Shown here: positions 53,801-62,221 of the stretch, in pieces
How positions within the stretch are numbered: the first letter of the stretch is position 1
How the letters are laid out: each line of letters begins with the position of its first letter
Source: an uncultured Clostridia bacterium
GTDB taxonomy: Bacteria > Bacillota > Clostridia > Christensenellales > Borkfalkiaceae
Reading direction: 5' to 3'
Length of the DNA: 64,000 nt
NCBI GenBank assembly: GCA_944368155.1
Contig: CALVWW010000002.1
Span: forward strand, 62,001-126,000
Program-made: the position numbers and the translations under genes
Notes under the pieces: generated by a model
The model's database searches: none
What the model saw: only the letters and a program-made list of their open reading frames with translations
What the model was told of the DNA's origin: nothing

Positions 53801-56800
53801 CGTTAATATCGGTGTATTCGGCGCTGAAGCTGTTGCCTGCAAAATCTCCGCCCGTATAAGTCCGGGAAACGGGAGTGAGCGTCACGGTTACTTCGGCGGG
53901 ACTTACGGCGTAATCGTCTTTAGTAAACGAACCGAGTTCGTAGTTGAAACTGCCTGTATCTCCCGCACTGAATGAAGCGGTAAAAGTTACAGTATCGCCC
54001 ACGTTTTTCAATACGCCCGAAGCGGACACGCTGAGTGCAATCTCTTCACCATTTGCGTTTACATAGTGTGCGAAAATTTCCCCGGCCTGGTCGGTGCCGT
54101 CGTACACAAGCTCCGGCACGTTCCAGACTGCGTCGACTGATATTCTGGTTATGGTAACTTCAAAAGAATTTTCGTATTGAGTGTGGTTTGGCGCGCTTAT
54201 GCGATAGTATACGGTGTATGCCGCAACTTCGCCGCCGGATATGTTTACGTCTTTAAGCATAACAGCAGCGTCTTCTATTTCGTAGTAATTGTTTCCGTCG
54301 AGGCTGAATGTCCATTCTGCTGTCTGATTGTTTACAGTTTCAACGCTGTATCCTGTCGCAACGTAATGATAATCCCCGTCATAGTCGCCCGCATACGGCG
54401 TAATATGCACGTTGTCCGCCGTAATAGCCGCCGGAGTTACATTAAAAGCAGTATCTACGAAATTAACGCTGTAATTGTTGTTGTTGGCGGTAACTTTGAG
54501 CAGATACCTGCCCGCATCCACGGGCGCGCCTTCGATAGCGCTTCCCAAAATATCGTTTTCATAGGTATAGTAAGTTTTTACTATATCGACATCATCCGGA
54601 AGTCCGACCGTGGTCACCGTAATATCGATATCCTTTTCGGTGCCGTCGTAAGTGAGGTTATCCGGCATGCTGTAAGTTACAGTAATTTCTGCCCTGCTCA
54701 CCGAATAGACGCCGTAAGTTTCACCGCTTTGGCCGACGAAAGTAATATCAAAGTTTGCCGCAATGCCTTCGTCAGAATCTTTGCCTATTATATAATATGT
54801 TCCCGCATCCAGCCCCGCGTAGCTGCCCGCGGCAATGAACTCGCCGTCCTGTGCCGCGGTGTACAGAGCGAGATAGTTCGTAAAGCCGGACACATCAATC
54901 CCTGTATAGCCGCCGCTGTATCCCGTGTAGCCCAAGGCGCCGGCATTGCCGTATACCACGCCCACGTCGGCAATGATGAGAGTGATTGCGCACTGCTTCA
55001 TCAGGTATCCGGCAGTATTATCTTCGGGGAGGGCATAGTTGCCGTATGTATTGTCGCCTGCGGCAAACGAAGCGGCAAAAGTATAACTGCCCGCATTCAT
55101 GAAGGGACTTTCATCTGAAGTTATTTCAATGTCGAGCGAAACAACCTCCGATTCAAAACTTTCATAATGCGCGGTAATGCTGCCCGTCTGGTCTTCGCCG
55201 TTGTAAGTAAAATCATCTTCCGCCCATTCGATTGTCACCGTGTGGGGATATACTGTGAATTCATAGGTAATATTTGCAATTTCCTTCCCTTCGGCATTGA
55301 CAATCTTATAATTTTGCCCCGAGAGTGTTACTGTTACGGTATAATCGCCTGCGTTGAGCACGGCCGAAAGACTTTCGCCGCTGTAACCGTTATGTCCCGT
55401 CCAATCGTAGCTTAAATCAAACCGGGGTTCGTGCCCTTCAACAGCGCCCGAAGCGGCATTTCCGTCCACTCCGCCGACCGACAGAGTTACCTGTTGTTCC
55501 CGCCCGCTGTACTCATCGGGTGCGGAACTTACAGAAACTGTTACAGGCCTAGCAGTTACAGTCCATGTGCCGTCATAGCCGGCGTTTACTTCATCGGCGT
55601 AGCCTTCAAATTCTTCGCCGTCAACACCGTTTACTGTGTAGTTTATGAGCGCCCCGTTTTCCGCGGAAATCCCTGAAATGTAGGTGCGGTAAGTACCCGC
55701 ATTGTAGGTACTTGCGGATTCGATTCCCGCGGAAACGGAAATGCCGTCCTCTGCGACAAACGTCGTTTCACTGTCTTCAGCGTACTGCCATTGCGGGTGT
55801 AGCTGTTCGCCGAAAACCGACGTGCCGTCCGCCGCTTCAATGAAGACGGCAAGACGCCCTATAATGTAATCTTGTGTGTGAGCTGTTATATTATAGTTGG
55901 CCGTATAATCGCTTATATCGGCTTCAAGCACGTAGCTGCCGGCATTGCAGAACGTTCCGCCGCCGGAAACAAAAACTGTGAGATTTGTATCTCCCCCGTC
56001 TGCGGCAAGCAGACTGACGGCGGCCGTCACCAAACTTATCTGATTTTCTCCGTTATAGGTGAATGTTTCCGGTGCGCTCCAGCCGACGGCAACGTCAAGG
56101 CGCGCAACCGACGCTGTAAACGTGCCGCTGAACTCTTTATGATTGGCAACGCCCGTTATGCGGAAGGTATATGTAATGCCTTGCGCTGCGTTTGTAATCT
56201 GCGGCATAGTTTCCGTCCAGCCGCCGTTCACATAAAACTCCAATTTATATTCCACGGCCGCAACCTGTTCTCCGCTGTCATTCACAGCATTAACAGATAT
56301 TCCATTCAAAACATCATGTGCCGCCGCATCATAAGTTCCGCTGTAACCGGTAGCCGTCACTGTGAGGGAGGCGGCCGTAATTTCAAACGGCGCGCTTGCG
56401 CTCACCGAGGCATAGTTCGTCGTTTCGGCAATGGTTGCGCGGACCACATAGTTGCCCACTTCGGCAGGGCGTCCTGCAAGAGGGTTTTCAAACGCCGTGT
56501 CGCCCTCAAGATAGTATTGATAAGTGACCTGCGCCTCCTTTATCTCTTGGGGAAGCGAATCGTAGTCCTTTATCGAGGGCGAATTTGAATCTTCGCTGAA
56601 TGTGCCGTACTCCCAGCCGCTTATCTGCACTTCAAACTCGTATTGGCTCCTGGTAATGCGGTACCACATCGTAAGCGTTGCGCCGTCTATACTGTCTCTG
56701 AGAGTTTCACCCGTATTGGCGCCTGCATTTGTATTCGTACTTTCGTCCCACTCGTAGTTTTCGGGATAGAGGAGCGTTACGATGACTGTGTAATTGCCGT

Positions 56801-59800
56801 AACCGCTTGAATTTTCAGTACCGAACTCAACAGAATATACGTCTTCGTCACTCTGTACGGTGGGGAAAAGCGGACTGCCGTTGTCGTATACAAAATAACG
56901 GCCTGCATCGTTATATCCGCCCGAAACAACCGGAACGGCAACGGGCAATTTATTTATGGTGAACGGTATTTCAGTCTGCGCGCCGATGTAATTATCATTG
57001 CCGTCAACAGAGATGACCACCCTGTAATTGCCTGCGTTTGCGGACGAAGCGAGGGAACTGCCGACAGTTGTTTCGCCGCTCCCCCAACCCGAGGTGAAGT
57101 ACTCAACTTGCGCAACGGCGGTAATATCGGTGTCGCCGACCGTCACAGTGAAGCTGAGAGCGTGAGGGACGTCGCCGTAAGTCCAGCCGGAAACGTTTTC
57201 AATTGCCGCGCCGCTGATAACCGCGCTGTTTTGCGTGATTGAAAAACTATAATATCTGTACGCCGCGTTGGTATTATCGCCTGCGGGAACTGTTACGCGC
57301 AGCACGTAATCCCCGACGTCTGTCGTAGCGGATATATCTATAGGGTTGCTGTAAGATGTATCAGCCTCGGCATAATAAGCAAATTCCGGCTTCAGATATT
57401 CATCGTCCAACCGCGCGGAAATATTCAGCGAATCGACAGATGTGGGCGTTTCTCCGAAGGCCCAGCCGGCAAAAGTGTCTTCTCCCAGGACTTCATTATC
57501 CGCCTTTTGTATAGTCCAGCCGAATTCAACAGGTTGCGCGTCCGCTCCGTCGGGTGCAGTTTCGCCGTCCGTCCATGTATAGTTATCGGTATCCGTCAGG
57601 CGGAATACTATAGTGTAACTTCCTGCATTGGTTGCCGTGAAAGTGACGGCAGAGCCGCTTACAGAATAAGTTATGCCGTCGCCCGATTCTGCCGCCGAGG
57701 CAGTAAAACTCATGAGCGAAGAATCGTAGCCTGCGGCCGTCACGCTCTGCGCCGAACCTGTATAAGTGCCGGCGGTTATATCCATGACGGGCTTATCTAC
57801 TGTTGCGCGGTTGATTATAAGTCCGTCGACGAGCGTAAAGTTCGCAGTATCGCCGCTTCCGCTCGCTCCCCAGCAGTAGTTGGCGTTCAACTCAAACTCC
57901 GCATCGTAAATCCCCGCATATGTCCGGGAACCGCTCACGACAGAGTACGGGGCAAAGCCATCTACAAGCACATAGTTGTAATACGTTTCGGGTTCATAGG
58001 TATATGACTGAACCCCGTTCGGTTTTTCAACACCTAAGCGGGAAATATTCCAAGTCAAATCATAAGCGACGGTCGTATCCTCTCTGTCAGCCGAATCTGT
58101 GCAATAGTTGGAGCCGAGAGTGACGGTTATCGTATATCGGCCGGCGACGACTCCGCCCGCGCCGACTGCGGTTATATTGCCGCCGCTAAAGCTGAGACCT
58201 TCACCTGAAAGCGCCGTGAAATACCTGTTGCCCGCACCGTCTGTGTCTGCAAAACCGACAACGGAATTTGTGTTGCCGTCGGGGCTGTACACCGAGGTCT
58301 GCGAAGAAAGTGCAGGCGCCGATATCTGCGCCCTGTACACAGTGAACGACACCGTCTGCGACTGAGCCGCGCTGAAATTGCCGTATCCGCTGTTATCTGC
58401 CGGATAGGCAGCGTACACCCTGTAATTACCTGCCTGCCATACATAACTGTCGTCAGGAATTATTTCGGTATAATCAGAACTGCCCCATGCAGAGTAAAAA
58501 TAGTGATATTCCGGCTGAACTCCCTCATTCGTAAATTTTATTACGGGCACTGGTTGGTTGCCCATTCCCGCGTAGGCGGTATATGTCCAGTCATCGACTG
58601 TCACGGAAATGCTATTCTCCGCCGTAGTTATTTCCCAATCGAGAGTGAAGGTATCTCCGTCCACATCTTCATCATCTGCCCATGAGTAGTTGGCTGAATT
58701 CAAAAGCCTGAAAGTGATTTTGTAAGTGCCGCGGTTTGTTGCGCCCGTATCTCCCGATACTTCATAGAGCGAACTCCACGACGGCACGTTGTGCGTTATT
58801 TCGGGAGCTATGACCGAGCCTGTGTATGTAAATGAATATTCCGCAAGCTCAGGCAGCTCCACCTCTGACGAAGTTATGGTGAAATACACCCATCCGCTTG
58901 CTCCGTCTTCATAGTTTGCCAGGCCGGAGAGTTTCAGGCGCACGCGGTATGCCCCTGCATCGGTAGGCATACCGCTGTACGTCGTTTCTCCGTCCGCAGA
59001 AGTGTACTCATAAGCCATGGTAACAGCGTTGCCACCCGTGCCGTATGTGTCGAAGTTTATTTCATCCCCGTCAACGCCCGTTGCCGAGGGATTTTCGGGC
59101 ATATGTCCCTCTGTGGTACCGTCATACGGCCACATGATGCTGTCGCCATTATAATCGGGCATTTCAAAGTTTATTTCCGAAAGTTCGGCCTGCTCTATCG
59201 TAAGCGTGAAAGTGAGGCTTCTGATAATACTTTCATCGCCCTCGCCTTCATAAGTTGCCTCCGCTCCCATGGGGATACTCTGGAAGGCAAAGCCGCTGTT
59301 AGCCGTGAATGTCACAGTATAGGTTCCGGCGGCCGTCGCGCTGAATGTCGCCGTATGTGCCGAATTGTCTATCCGGGAATCGAGAAGTTCGGAAGAAACT
59401 GTAAAAGATGAGTATACGGAATTATAATTTATAAACTCCCACCTTTGAACTTCGGTGTCGTACTCAACCGTAAAAGAACTTGCGGCGCTCAGCTCGGGAG
59501 GAATGACGGGTTCCTCGTTTATATCTATATACCAGTCTTCAAAGCTGACAAACTCTTCTATTGTCTCGTTGCCTTCGGTGTATACGATATAAACGCCGGT
59601 ATCGTTATACGAAATATCTTCGCCGTTCTGATAACGGTAAGTATATTCGCCTGCGCTTAAATCGCGGTCGCTGCCGTCGGCATACTCCACCCTCACGTCG
59701 AACGCGCCCGCTTCGATAGTCGTGCCTGCGGTCACCCAAAGCAAGCTTGTATCTGTTACGCTGAGGCTTTCGGGCTTAACCCATGTTACTTCTACGGTTA

Positions 59801-60461
59801 CGATATTTGACTTAACGGCAACTCCGTTCGATTGATACGAGACGAAAATTTCCCTTGTATACGCGGTACCGGCCGCAGCCTCCTGCGCCGTGGGCAAAAT
59901 GTCGGGTATGCTGTCACTGTAGCCTGCGCTGTCTTTATAGCTCGTCAACGGATAGCTGTTGCCGTCGCTGAAATATATCGCACCTCTTATAGCGCGCCTT
60001 ATCTGCGATTGAAGTGTCGTCGACGAAATGCCGTCCAACCGGTCGAGAGCTATGCGTGTGGGAACGATTGCGCCCTGCGACGGTTGCACGTTATTTACTG
60101 AAAAAGTTCCCGTCGCCGTGCCGCCGTTGAGAGTAACCACAACCGTATTGTCTGCGTTTGCGGTGAGCGTTCCTCCCTCTTCAAGGGAAAGAGTATAGTC
60201 CTCCGCACCGAGCAAAACACCGCCGCCGTCGCTATCGGAGGCGGTTACAGATATGTACTCTTTCAATTCGTCAAGTCCGCCTGCATAAATGTCTGCTCCG
60301 CTCAATGCAGAGGTATCCACAATCAGACTTTCATAATTTCCCGCATCCGAAATATCGGCGTCTGCCCTGCGCGCCTGCGGAACAACAGCGAGCCAAACGG
60401 CCGCACACACTGCGATTATTGTCGCACATAATGCGATGGACCACTTTTTTGAACGTAACAT
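47838..60461 (-). CDS. Giant MBG/Ig-like repeat surface protein (4207 residues)
   Basis: Signal peptide at 1-35 (SIALCATIIAVCAAVWLAVV core). An Ig-like N-terminal region precedes dozens of repeats of about 75-90 residues with the MBG-type pattern: YTG or YDG near the start, then NAGSYT or DAGTYTV, then a strand and NY-x-x, often closing with W-x-I-x-x-A. No LPXTG; instead the end has a strong membrane helix LLWLIILLSVFFILAIAALI, a Gly/Ser linker, a second hydrophobic segment and an acidic tail. GGAGG precedes ATG 60461. Likely a filamentous cell-surface adhesin or glycan-binding stalk. It contains near-identical internal DNA repeats. Confidence 0.9.
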   Translation of the reverse strand: MLRSKKWSIALCATIIAVCAAVWLAVVPQARRADADISDAGNYESLIVDTSALSGADIYAGGLDELKEYISVTASDSDGGGVLLGAEDYTLSLEEGGTLTANADNTVVVTLNGGTATGTFSVNNVQPSQGAIVPTRIALDRLDGISSTTLQSQIRRAIRGAIYFSDGNSYPLTSYKDSAGYSDSIPDILPTAQEAAAGTAYTREIFVSYQSNGVAVKSNIVTVEVTWVKPESLSVTDTSLLWVTAGTTIEAGAFDVRVEYADGSDRDLSAGEYTYRYQNGEDISYNDTGVYIVYTEGNETIEEFVSFEDWYIDINEEPVIPPELSAASSFTVEYDTEVQRWEFINYNSVYSSFTVSSELLDSRIDNSAHTATFSATAAGTYTVTFTANSGFAFQSIPMGAEATYEGEGDESIIRSLTFTLTIEQAELSEINFEMPDYNGDSIMWPYDGTTEGHMPENPSATGVDGDEINFDTYGTGGNAVTMAYEYTSADGETTYSGMPTDAGAYRVRLKLSGLANYEDGASGWVYFTITSSEVELPELAEYSFTYTGSVIAPEITHNVPSWSSLYEVSGDTGATNRGTYKITFRLLNSANYSWADDEDVDGDTFTLDWEITTAENSISVTVDDWTYTAYAGMGNQPVPVIKFTNEGVQPEYHYFYSAWGSSDYTEIIPDDSYVWQAGNYRVYAAYPADNSGYGNFSAAQSQTVSFTVYRAQISAPALSSQTSVYSPDGNTNSVVGFADTDGAGNRYFTALSGEGLSFSGGNITAVGAGGVVAGRYTITVTLGSNYCTDSADREDTTVAYDLTWNISRLGVEKPNGVQSYTYEPETYYNYVLVDGFAPYSVVSGSRTYAGIYDAEFELNANYCWGASGSGDTANFTLVDGLIINRATVDKPVMDITAGTYTGSAQSVTAAGYDSSLMSFTASAAESGDGITYSVSGSAVTFTATNAGSYTIVFRLTDTDNYTWTDGETAPDGADAQPVEFGWTIQKADNEVLGEDTFAGWAFGETPTSVDSLNISARLDDEYLKPEFAYYAEADTSYSNPIDISATTDVGDYVLRVTVPAGDNTNAAYRYYSFSITQNSAVISGAAIENVSGWTYGDVPHALSFTVTVGDTDITAVAQVEYFTSGWGSGETTVGSSLASSANAGNYRVVISVDGNDNYIGAQTEIPFTINKLPVAVPVVSGGYNDAGRYFVYDNGSPLFPTVQSDEDVYSVEFGTENSSGYGNYTVIVTLLYPENYEWDESTNTNAGANTGETLRDSIDGATLTMWYRITRSQYEFEVQISGWEYGTFSEDSNSPSIKDYDSLPQEIKEAQVTYQYYLEGDTAFENPLAGRPAEVGNYVVRATIAETTNYASVSASAPFEITAASLTVTATGYSGTYDAAAHDVLNGISVNAVNDSGEQVAAVEYKLEFYVNGGWTETMPQITNAAQGITYTFRITGVANHKEFSGTFTASVARLDVAVGWSAPETFTYNGENQISLVTAAVSLLAADGGDTNLTVFVSGGGTFCNAGSYVLEADISDYTANYNITAHTQDYIIGRLAVFIEAADGTSVFGEQLHPQWQYAEDSETTFVAEDGISVSAGIESASTYNAGTYRTYISGISAENGALINYTVNGVDGEEFEGYADEVNAGYDGTWTVTARPVTVSVSSAPDEYSGREQQVTLSVGGVDGNAASGAVEGHEPRFDLSYDWTGHNGYSGESLSAVLNAGDYTVTVTLSGQNYKIVNAEGKEIANITYEFTVYPHTVTIEWAEDDFTYNGEDQTGSITAHYESFESEVVSLDIEITSDESPFMNAGSYTFAASFAAGDNTYGNYALPEDNTAGYLMKQCAITLIIADVGVVYGNAGALGYTGYSGGYTGIDVSGFTNYLALYTAAQDGEFIAAGSYAGLDAGTYYIIGKDSDEGIAANFDITFVGQSGETYGVYSVSRAEITVTYSMPDNLTYDGTEKDIDITVTTVGLPDDVDIVKTYYTYENDILGSAIEGAPVDAGRYLLKVTANNNNYSVNFVDTAFNVTPAAITADNVHITPYAGDYDGDYHYVATGYSVETVNNQTAEWTFSLDGNNYYEIEDAAVMLKDVNISGGEVAAYTVYYRISAPNHTQYENSFEVTITRISVDAVWNVPELVYDGTDQAGEIFAHYVNANGEEIALSVSASGVLKNVGDTVTFTASFSAGDTGSFNYELGSFTKDDYAVSPAEVTVTLTPVSRTYTGGDFAGNSFSAEYTDINGAVIQGDDLGVTVTVSVSAVNAGSYAVEPAWANANYDVTFIGSDSAFVITNAEITDVSLDGENFGYTYSGSSYFDTVVAGASAVTADNCDAEWTFSLAEGTEGGYTETVDLTDVCRDGGAVVAYTVFFRLTAENHDIYYGSFTVTINPYEVDAVWAEDNFVYDGSDQSGAIYATYTPLAADSSSPVALAVSGGEFTDVNADGYEFTASFAGNDALSSNYILKAETTSATFHMQKADLVWQTQFAWIDSGNSSYAWIYGDEDFEENRISPMAALATNSGYTITESGYEGTAAGITVEYFLDEECRTPCSQPFTRWTDAGIYYAKVTVASTINYGSAGSDFGDLVAIISFEVEQDTVTATWEYDSFAYDGLIKTNTLSFDTSIMRVKSHSGDGEYEFMQNDGLITMVASLNGEYIVVMELIDDNYKWAYNDMHGIDSRELGIMWSIADAENQWILNGDGEAISIVSWTYGQFDESINLPAATALYGTVEFYYIERTDDYPPTAADLASLTSIVPSDAGTYWVVARVRQSASYSGLWATAPFEIYKASVDAPVMPHGTWTYTGGPLSVTLGAGNGLDLTIMAISSMSTGLSASADGPSRVFSAVDADNYRIDIVLTNPNYEWAESAEATDGVVTLTWEITAAPNSWEKELTIGNWTYGGQPLQPEAQALYGEAEFTYYEYVNSAYQQTDAPDMYTAAGTYYVVASVEASGNYGYLTSGYVEFEILPAEYDLTGITWSNTVAEYSGLPQKPVAGNLPEGLDGITLEYAVESVTEAGKYKLTVTFTTASPNYNAPGSIQVDFEITSRVVEITWSADNFTYNGEDRSGEITASYTDVNGDSHALVVTAEGEFITVREGGYVFTATFAAGDGANYKLPADNTAVYHMRAAEVVVSISDQSAGYTGENLALTLNNDAYEITYGEVYGEDDLGITLAISSGEAVNAGTYIIDGSASNKNYSVSFAQGVFTITGREVEIDIIPGGGVYGGEIAAASAQVVGEGADLEFIITYTGTANDGTAYVNSTAVPTQAGTYTVRVAIADTNYSVAGADVATMIIARAYVELPELDSKQFKGEPLTADIAASVLYTVSQGDDWIDVGEYEVTFTLTDSAANNYRWESADGNSAVAIFAVTRADNNVTTPVVKAEYTYGETVSPGGSVADFGTVYYVYSKDENGTDYNSAVPTEVGRYYVRAAVAGTANYFGATSEHAAVFEIVRAEIALPYLSQESSVYSGAIQTNLLAGYDGASMTVNLGSLAAAQTADGLELYAVDVGVYEITLSLINSGNYVWAGGEDVVTLTWEITAAPNSWEKELTIGNWAYGGQPLQPEAQALYGEAEFTYYEYVNSAYQQTDAPDMYTAAGTYYVVASVEASGNYGYLTSGYVEFEILPAEYDLTGITWSNTVAEYSGLPQKPVAGNLPEGLDGITLEYAVESVTEAGKYKLTVTFTTASPNYNAPGSIQVDFEITSRVVEIEITPGGGVYGGEIAAASAQVVGGGADLEFIITYTGTANDGTAYVNSTAVPTQAGTYTVRVAIADANYSLAGENTAIMLISRAEVSEPSAGSKTYTGEPLTADIAASALYTVSQGANWINAGTYPVTLTLTDSYNYCWSGTGGRTSVTYFSILRADNFVTAPEVEEIYNYGTAIEPSGSEALHGTVYYVFSADENFAVYSAQAPSEAGTYYVRAMVDATLNYSGCASEIVRFEIIRAVVSVPELDFGSSVYTGSAQYNAILGADLSVMDISSQYIVFDGDSIGLMATDAGTYTVTFTLKEGADLVFQSGAASVTLTWTIARAAMEKPTADDTQFIENGELLIYMPEGFNEALMNISGNIQFGAGEYVVEVTLADENYVWADGTTDPVIFTFKIHANLLWLIILLSVFFILAIAALIILWVLLARTRLGKSDGGGDGQSSSGKNAGMYSFALMAASPFISTVTQIWICAALGVACIAVIAADIVLAVKLKKAKNGASEGLNSEEICEDADLAKADAVTMDNSDGDAV
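49063..49440 (-). repeat. Internal duplication in the giant gene (pair 1, offset 1479 bp)
   Basis: Matches 50542-50919 closely in two blocks, about 49063-49137 and 49207-49435 (shared AAACGGTATACAGC at 49082 and 50561); the part between is diverged. Confidence 0.8.
49421..49946 (-). repeat. Internal duplication in the giant gene (pair 2, copy 1)
   Basis: About 525 bp nearly identical to 51389-51914 (offset 1968 bp). Identity looks complete over at least 440 bp and breaks down only near the ends. It encodes two successive MBG-like units. Confidence 0.9.
51389..51914 (-). repeat. Internal duplication in the giant gene (pair 2, copy 2)
   Basis: Partner of 49421-49946. Such identity within a protein whose other repeats are strongly diverged implies a recent duplication or gene conversion. 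Confidence 0.9.
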
Positions 60462-60485
60462 GTAATACCTCCGTTAAAACAACAC

Positions 60486-60507
60486 AAAGCCGCCTTGCGG
60501 CGGCTTT
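60486..60507 (-). promoter_or_regulatory. Hairpin in the giant gene 5' leader
   Basis: AAAGCCGCC (60486-60494) / GGCGGCTTT (60499-60507), loop TTGC, about 15 nt before the Shine-Dalgarno on the minus strand and followed there by a T-rich stretch. A possible attenuator of this very long gene. Confidence 0.45.
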
Positions 60508-60808
60508 TCAGGTAAAAACGAACAGCTGTAACCGCCCGCAGGCAATATTATATGATATTGCTGTTATATGTTTTAAAGTACACGATTTGCCCTGCAAAAT
60601 ATAGATTACGCGCGGTTTTTTACGATTTTTATCGTTTTTGCCACACATATTTCTACAGGCAGATAAAGCTGCGGCACATTCATTGGGGATTTTTTTATAA
60701 AAAAGTATAAATTTACAAATTTTGAAATTTATTAATTTATTTTTGTGAAACTATTGAATTATGTAAAAAATTGTGTTAGTATTATGTTGTATAAAATAGT
60801 TGCAACTC

Positions 60809-60836
60809 ATTCTGTAAATCTATACATTTACAGAAT
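60809..60836. other. 28-bp dyad upstream of the serine recombinase
   Basis: ATTCTGTAAAT (60809-60819) / ATTTACAGAAT (60826-60836) with a 6-bp centre. Size and symmetry resemble a resolvase/invertase crossover or binding site. No second copy was found in the window. Confidence 0.45.
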
Positions 60837-60846
60837 CCGTTTAAAC

Positions 60847-60882
60847 GTAGCGCCTTTCCGTCTACAGCGGAACGGCGTTTTT
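60847..60882 (+). terminator. Terminator in the recombinase leader
   Basis: CGCCTTTCCG pairs with CGGAACGGCG (one mismatch), then TTTTTT. It precedes the recombinase RBS (AAGGAG, about 60905). With the promoter-like TTGAAT-N17-TAGTAT upstream it would yield an RNA of about 95 nt, or act as an attenuator. Confidence 0.6.
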
Positions 60883-60918
60883 TCACAAATGAAAATAATT
60901 AATTAAGGAGATACAGCT

Positions 60919-61509
60919 ATGATATACGGATATGCGCGCGTTTCATCGCGCGACCAGAATCTCGCACGCCAGCTTGAAGCGTTTGCTTCCTTCGGAATAG
61001 ACAACAACCATATCTTTTGCGACAGAAAGAGCGGCAAAGACTTTGAACGGCGCAACTATTTAAAACTGATAAAAAAACTGAAGTGCGGCGACTTGCTGGT
61101 TATAAAATCTATCGACCGCCTCGGCAGAAACTACAGCATGATAATGGACGAGTGGGGCAGAATCACAAAGAATATTCAGGCCGACGTGCTTGTACTGGAT
61201 ATGCCGCTTTTGGACACGCGTGAAAAGAGCGACACGCTCGTAGGGAAATTTATCGCCGATATAGTGTTACAGATACTGTCGTTCGTAGCCGAAAACGAAC
61301 GTGAAAATATTCGCGCAAGGCAGGCTGAAGGCATTGCCGCAGCCAAAAAAAACGGGGTAGTTTTCGGCAGGCCTAAAAAGGTCTATACTCCCGAATTTAT
61401 TCAGACGGCAAATGACTTTCAGCAAAAAAAGATAACCCTTTCGCAGGCGCTCGGCGAAACAAATATGACTGCGGGAAATTTTTATTATCACCTGCACAAA
61501 GTTACCTGA
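60919..61509 (+). CDS. Serine recombinase (resolvase/invertase family)
   Basis: 196 residues. The N-terminal catalytic domain begins MIYGYARVSSRDQNLARQLE with the nucleophile Ser9 or Ser10; IKSIDRLGRNYSMIMDEW holds the conserved Arg residues, and the long E-helix is ADIVLQILSFVAENERENIR. The C-terminal HTH (about 150-196) has ITLSQALGETNMTAGNFYYH. Length matches small resolvases/invertases. It is divergent from the giant surface gene (458 bp apart), so it may control an inversion or be a transposon remnant; no transposase is nearby. Confidence 0.92.
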   Translation: MIYGYARVSSRDQNLARQLEAFASFGIDNNHIFCDRKSGKDFERRNYLKLIKKLKCGDLLVIKSIDRLGRNYSMIMDEWGRITKNIQADVLVLDMPLLDTREKSDTLVGKFIADIVLQILSFVAENERENIRARQAEGIAAAKKNGVVFGRPKKVYTPEFIQTANDFQQKKITLSQALGETNMTAGNFYYHLHKVT

Positions 61510-61572
61510 ACGCGGCGTTTCAGAAGTTTAACGGCAAACGCCTGTACGTCGCCGTATCATATCAAAAAAATA

Positions 61573-61615
61573 AAAAGCCCGGGCGGCGAAGAAACTTCGC
61601 CGCCCGGGCTTTTCT
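61573..61615. terminator. Bidirectional terminator between recombinase and membrane protein genes
   Basis: 19-bp stem AAAAGCCCGGGCGGCGAAG (61573-61591) / its complement (61595-61613), loop AAA. Confidence 0.95.
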
Positions 61616-61644
61616 AAATTATACACTTGCTACTGCATTATTAA

Positions 61645-62055
61645 TTATTCTCTGTCGTCTTTAAATCTGTCGATATTATCTGCCACATTGCATGCCACAG
61701 ACGAAATCTCCGCTATGGCAAGGCAGATAAACATCGCAACCATAAAAATATCGTTGAACATTCCGCCCTCCGACTCGGCATTAAACCCTATCACCATAAA
61801 ATAGAGCGTGAGCGCCACGGCAATGAGCGCCATGTCGAAGGCAAAAGAAATGCACATAAAAGTGGCGGCATATTTTTTATCCATAGGAATAAACAGCGCG
61901 GCAAGCTTAAGAACTCCGAAAAGAAACAGCAGCCAGCCTATCACCACGAGCGCTACGCGGCTGCCAACGTCTTCGCCTATTGTCCAAACGAGCGCCACGA
62001 TGAAAAAGAATACCGTCTCTATCGCTGAAATGGGCTTAATTCCCCTCTTATCCAT
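61645..62055 (-). CDS. Small four-helix membrane protein of unknown function
   Basis: 136 residues from ATG 62055, with AAGGAG 7-8 nt upstream; the longer reading frame overlaps the divergent rubrerythrin start. Four hydrophobic helices: AIETVFFFIVALVWTIG, VALVVIGWLLFLFGVLKLAA, FMCISFAFDMALIAVALTLY and IFMVAMFICLAIAEISSVAC. A short charged tail ends RFKDDRE. No family recognised. Confidence 0.7.
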   Translation of the reverse strand: MDKRGIKPISAIETVFFFIVALVWTIGEDVGSRVALVVIGWLLFLFGVLKLAALFIPMDKKYAATFMCISFAFDMALIAVALTLYFMVIGFNAESEGGMFNDIFMVAMFICLAIAEISSVACNVADNIDRFKDDRE

Positions 62056-62221
62056 AAATTGCTCCTTGATTATCTTGATTGCAGCGCGCCGCTTTCGGCC
62101 GCCTGCCTTTACCATTATAATATAAACAGGCGCATGTTTCAAGCATAATGCAAAAATTGGAATAAAAAAACTGAATATAGGCAAAAATACTGCCCACAAT
62201 ACTTTTGACGGAGGCAGGTAT

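Noticed and set aside
60462-60900. Invertible promoter for the giant gene
   Set aside because: I looked for a pair of inverted repeats flanking the promoter region and saw only a single dyad, so inversion is kept as a hypothesis and not annotated.
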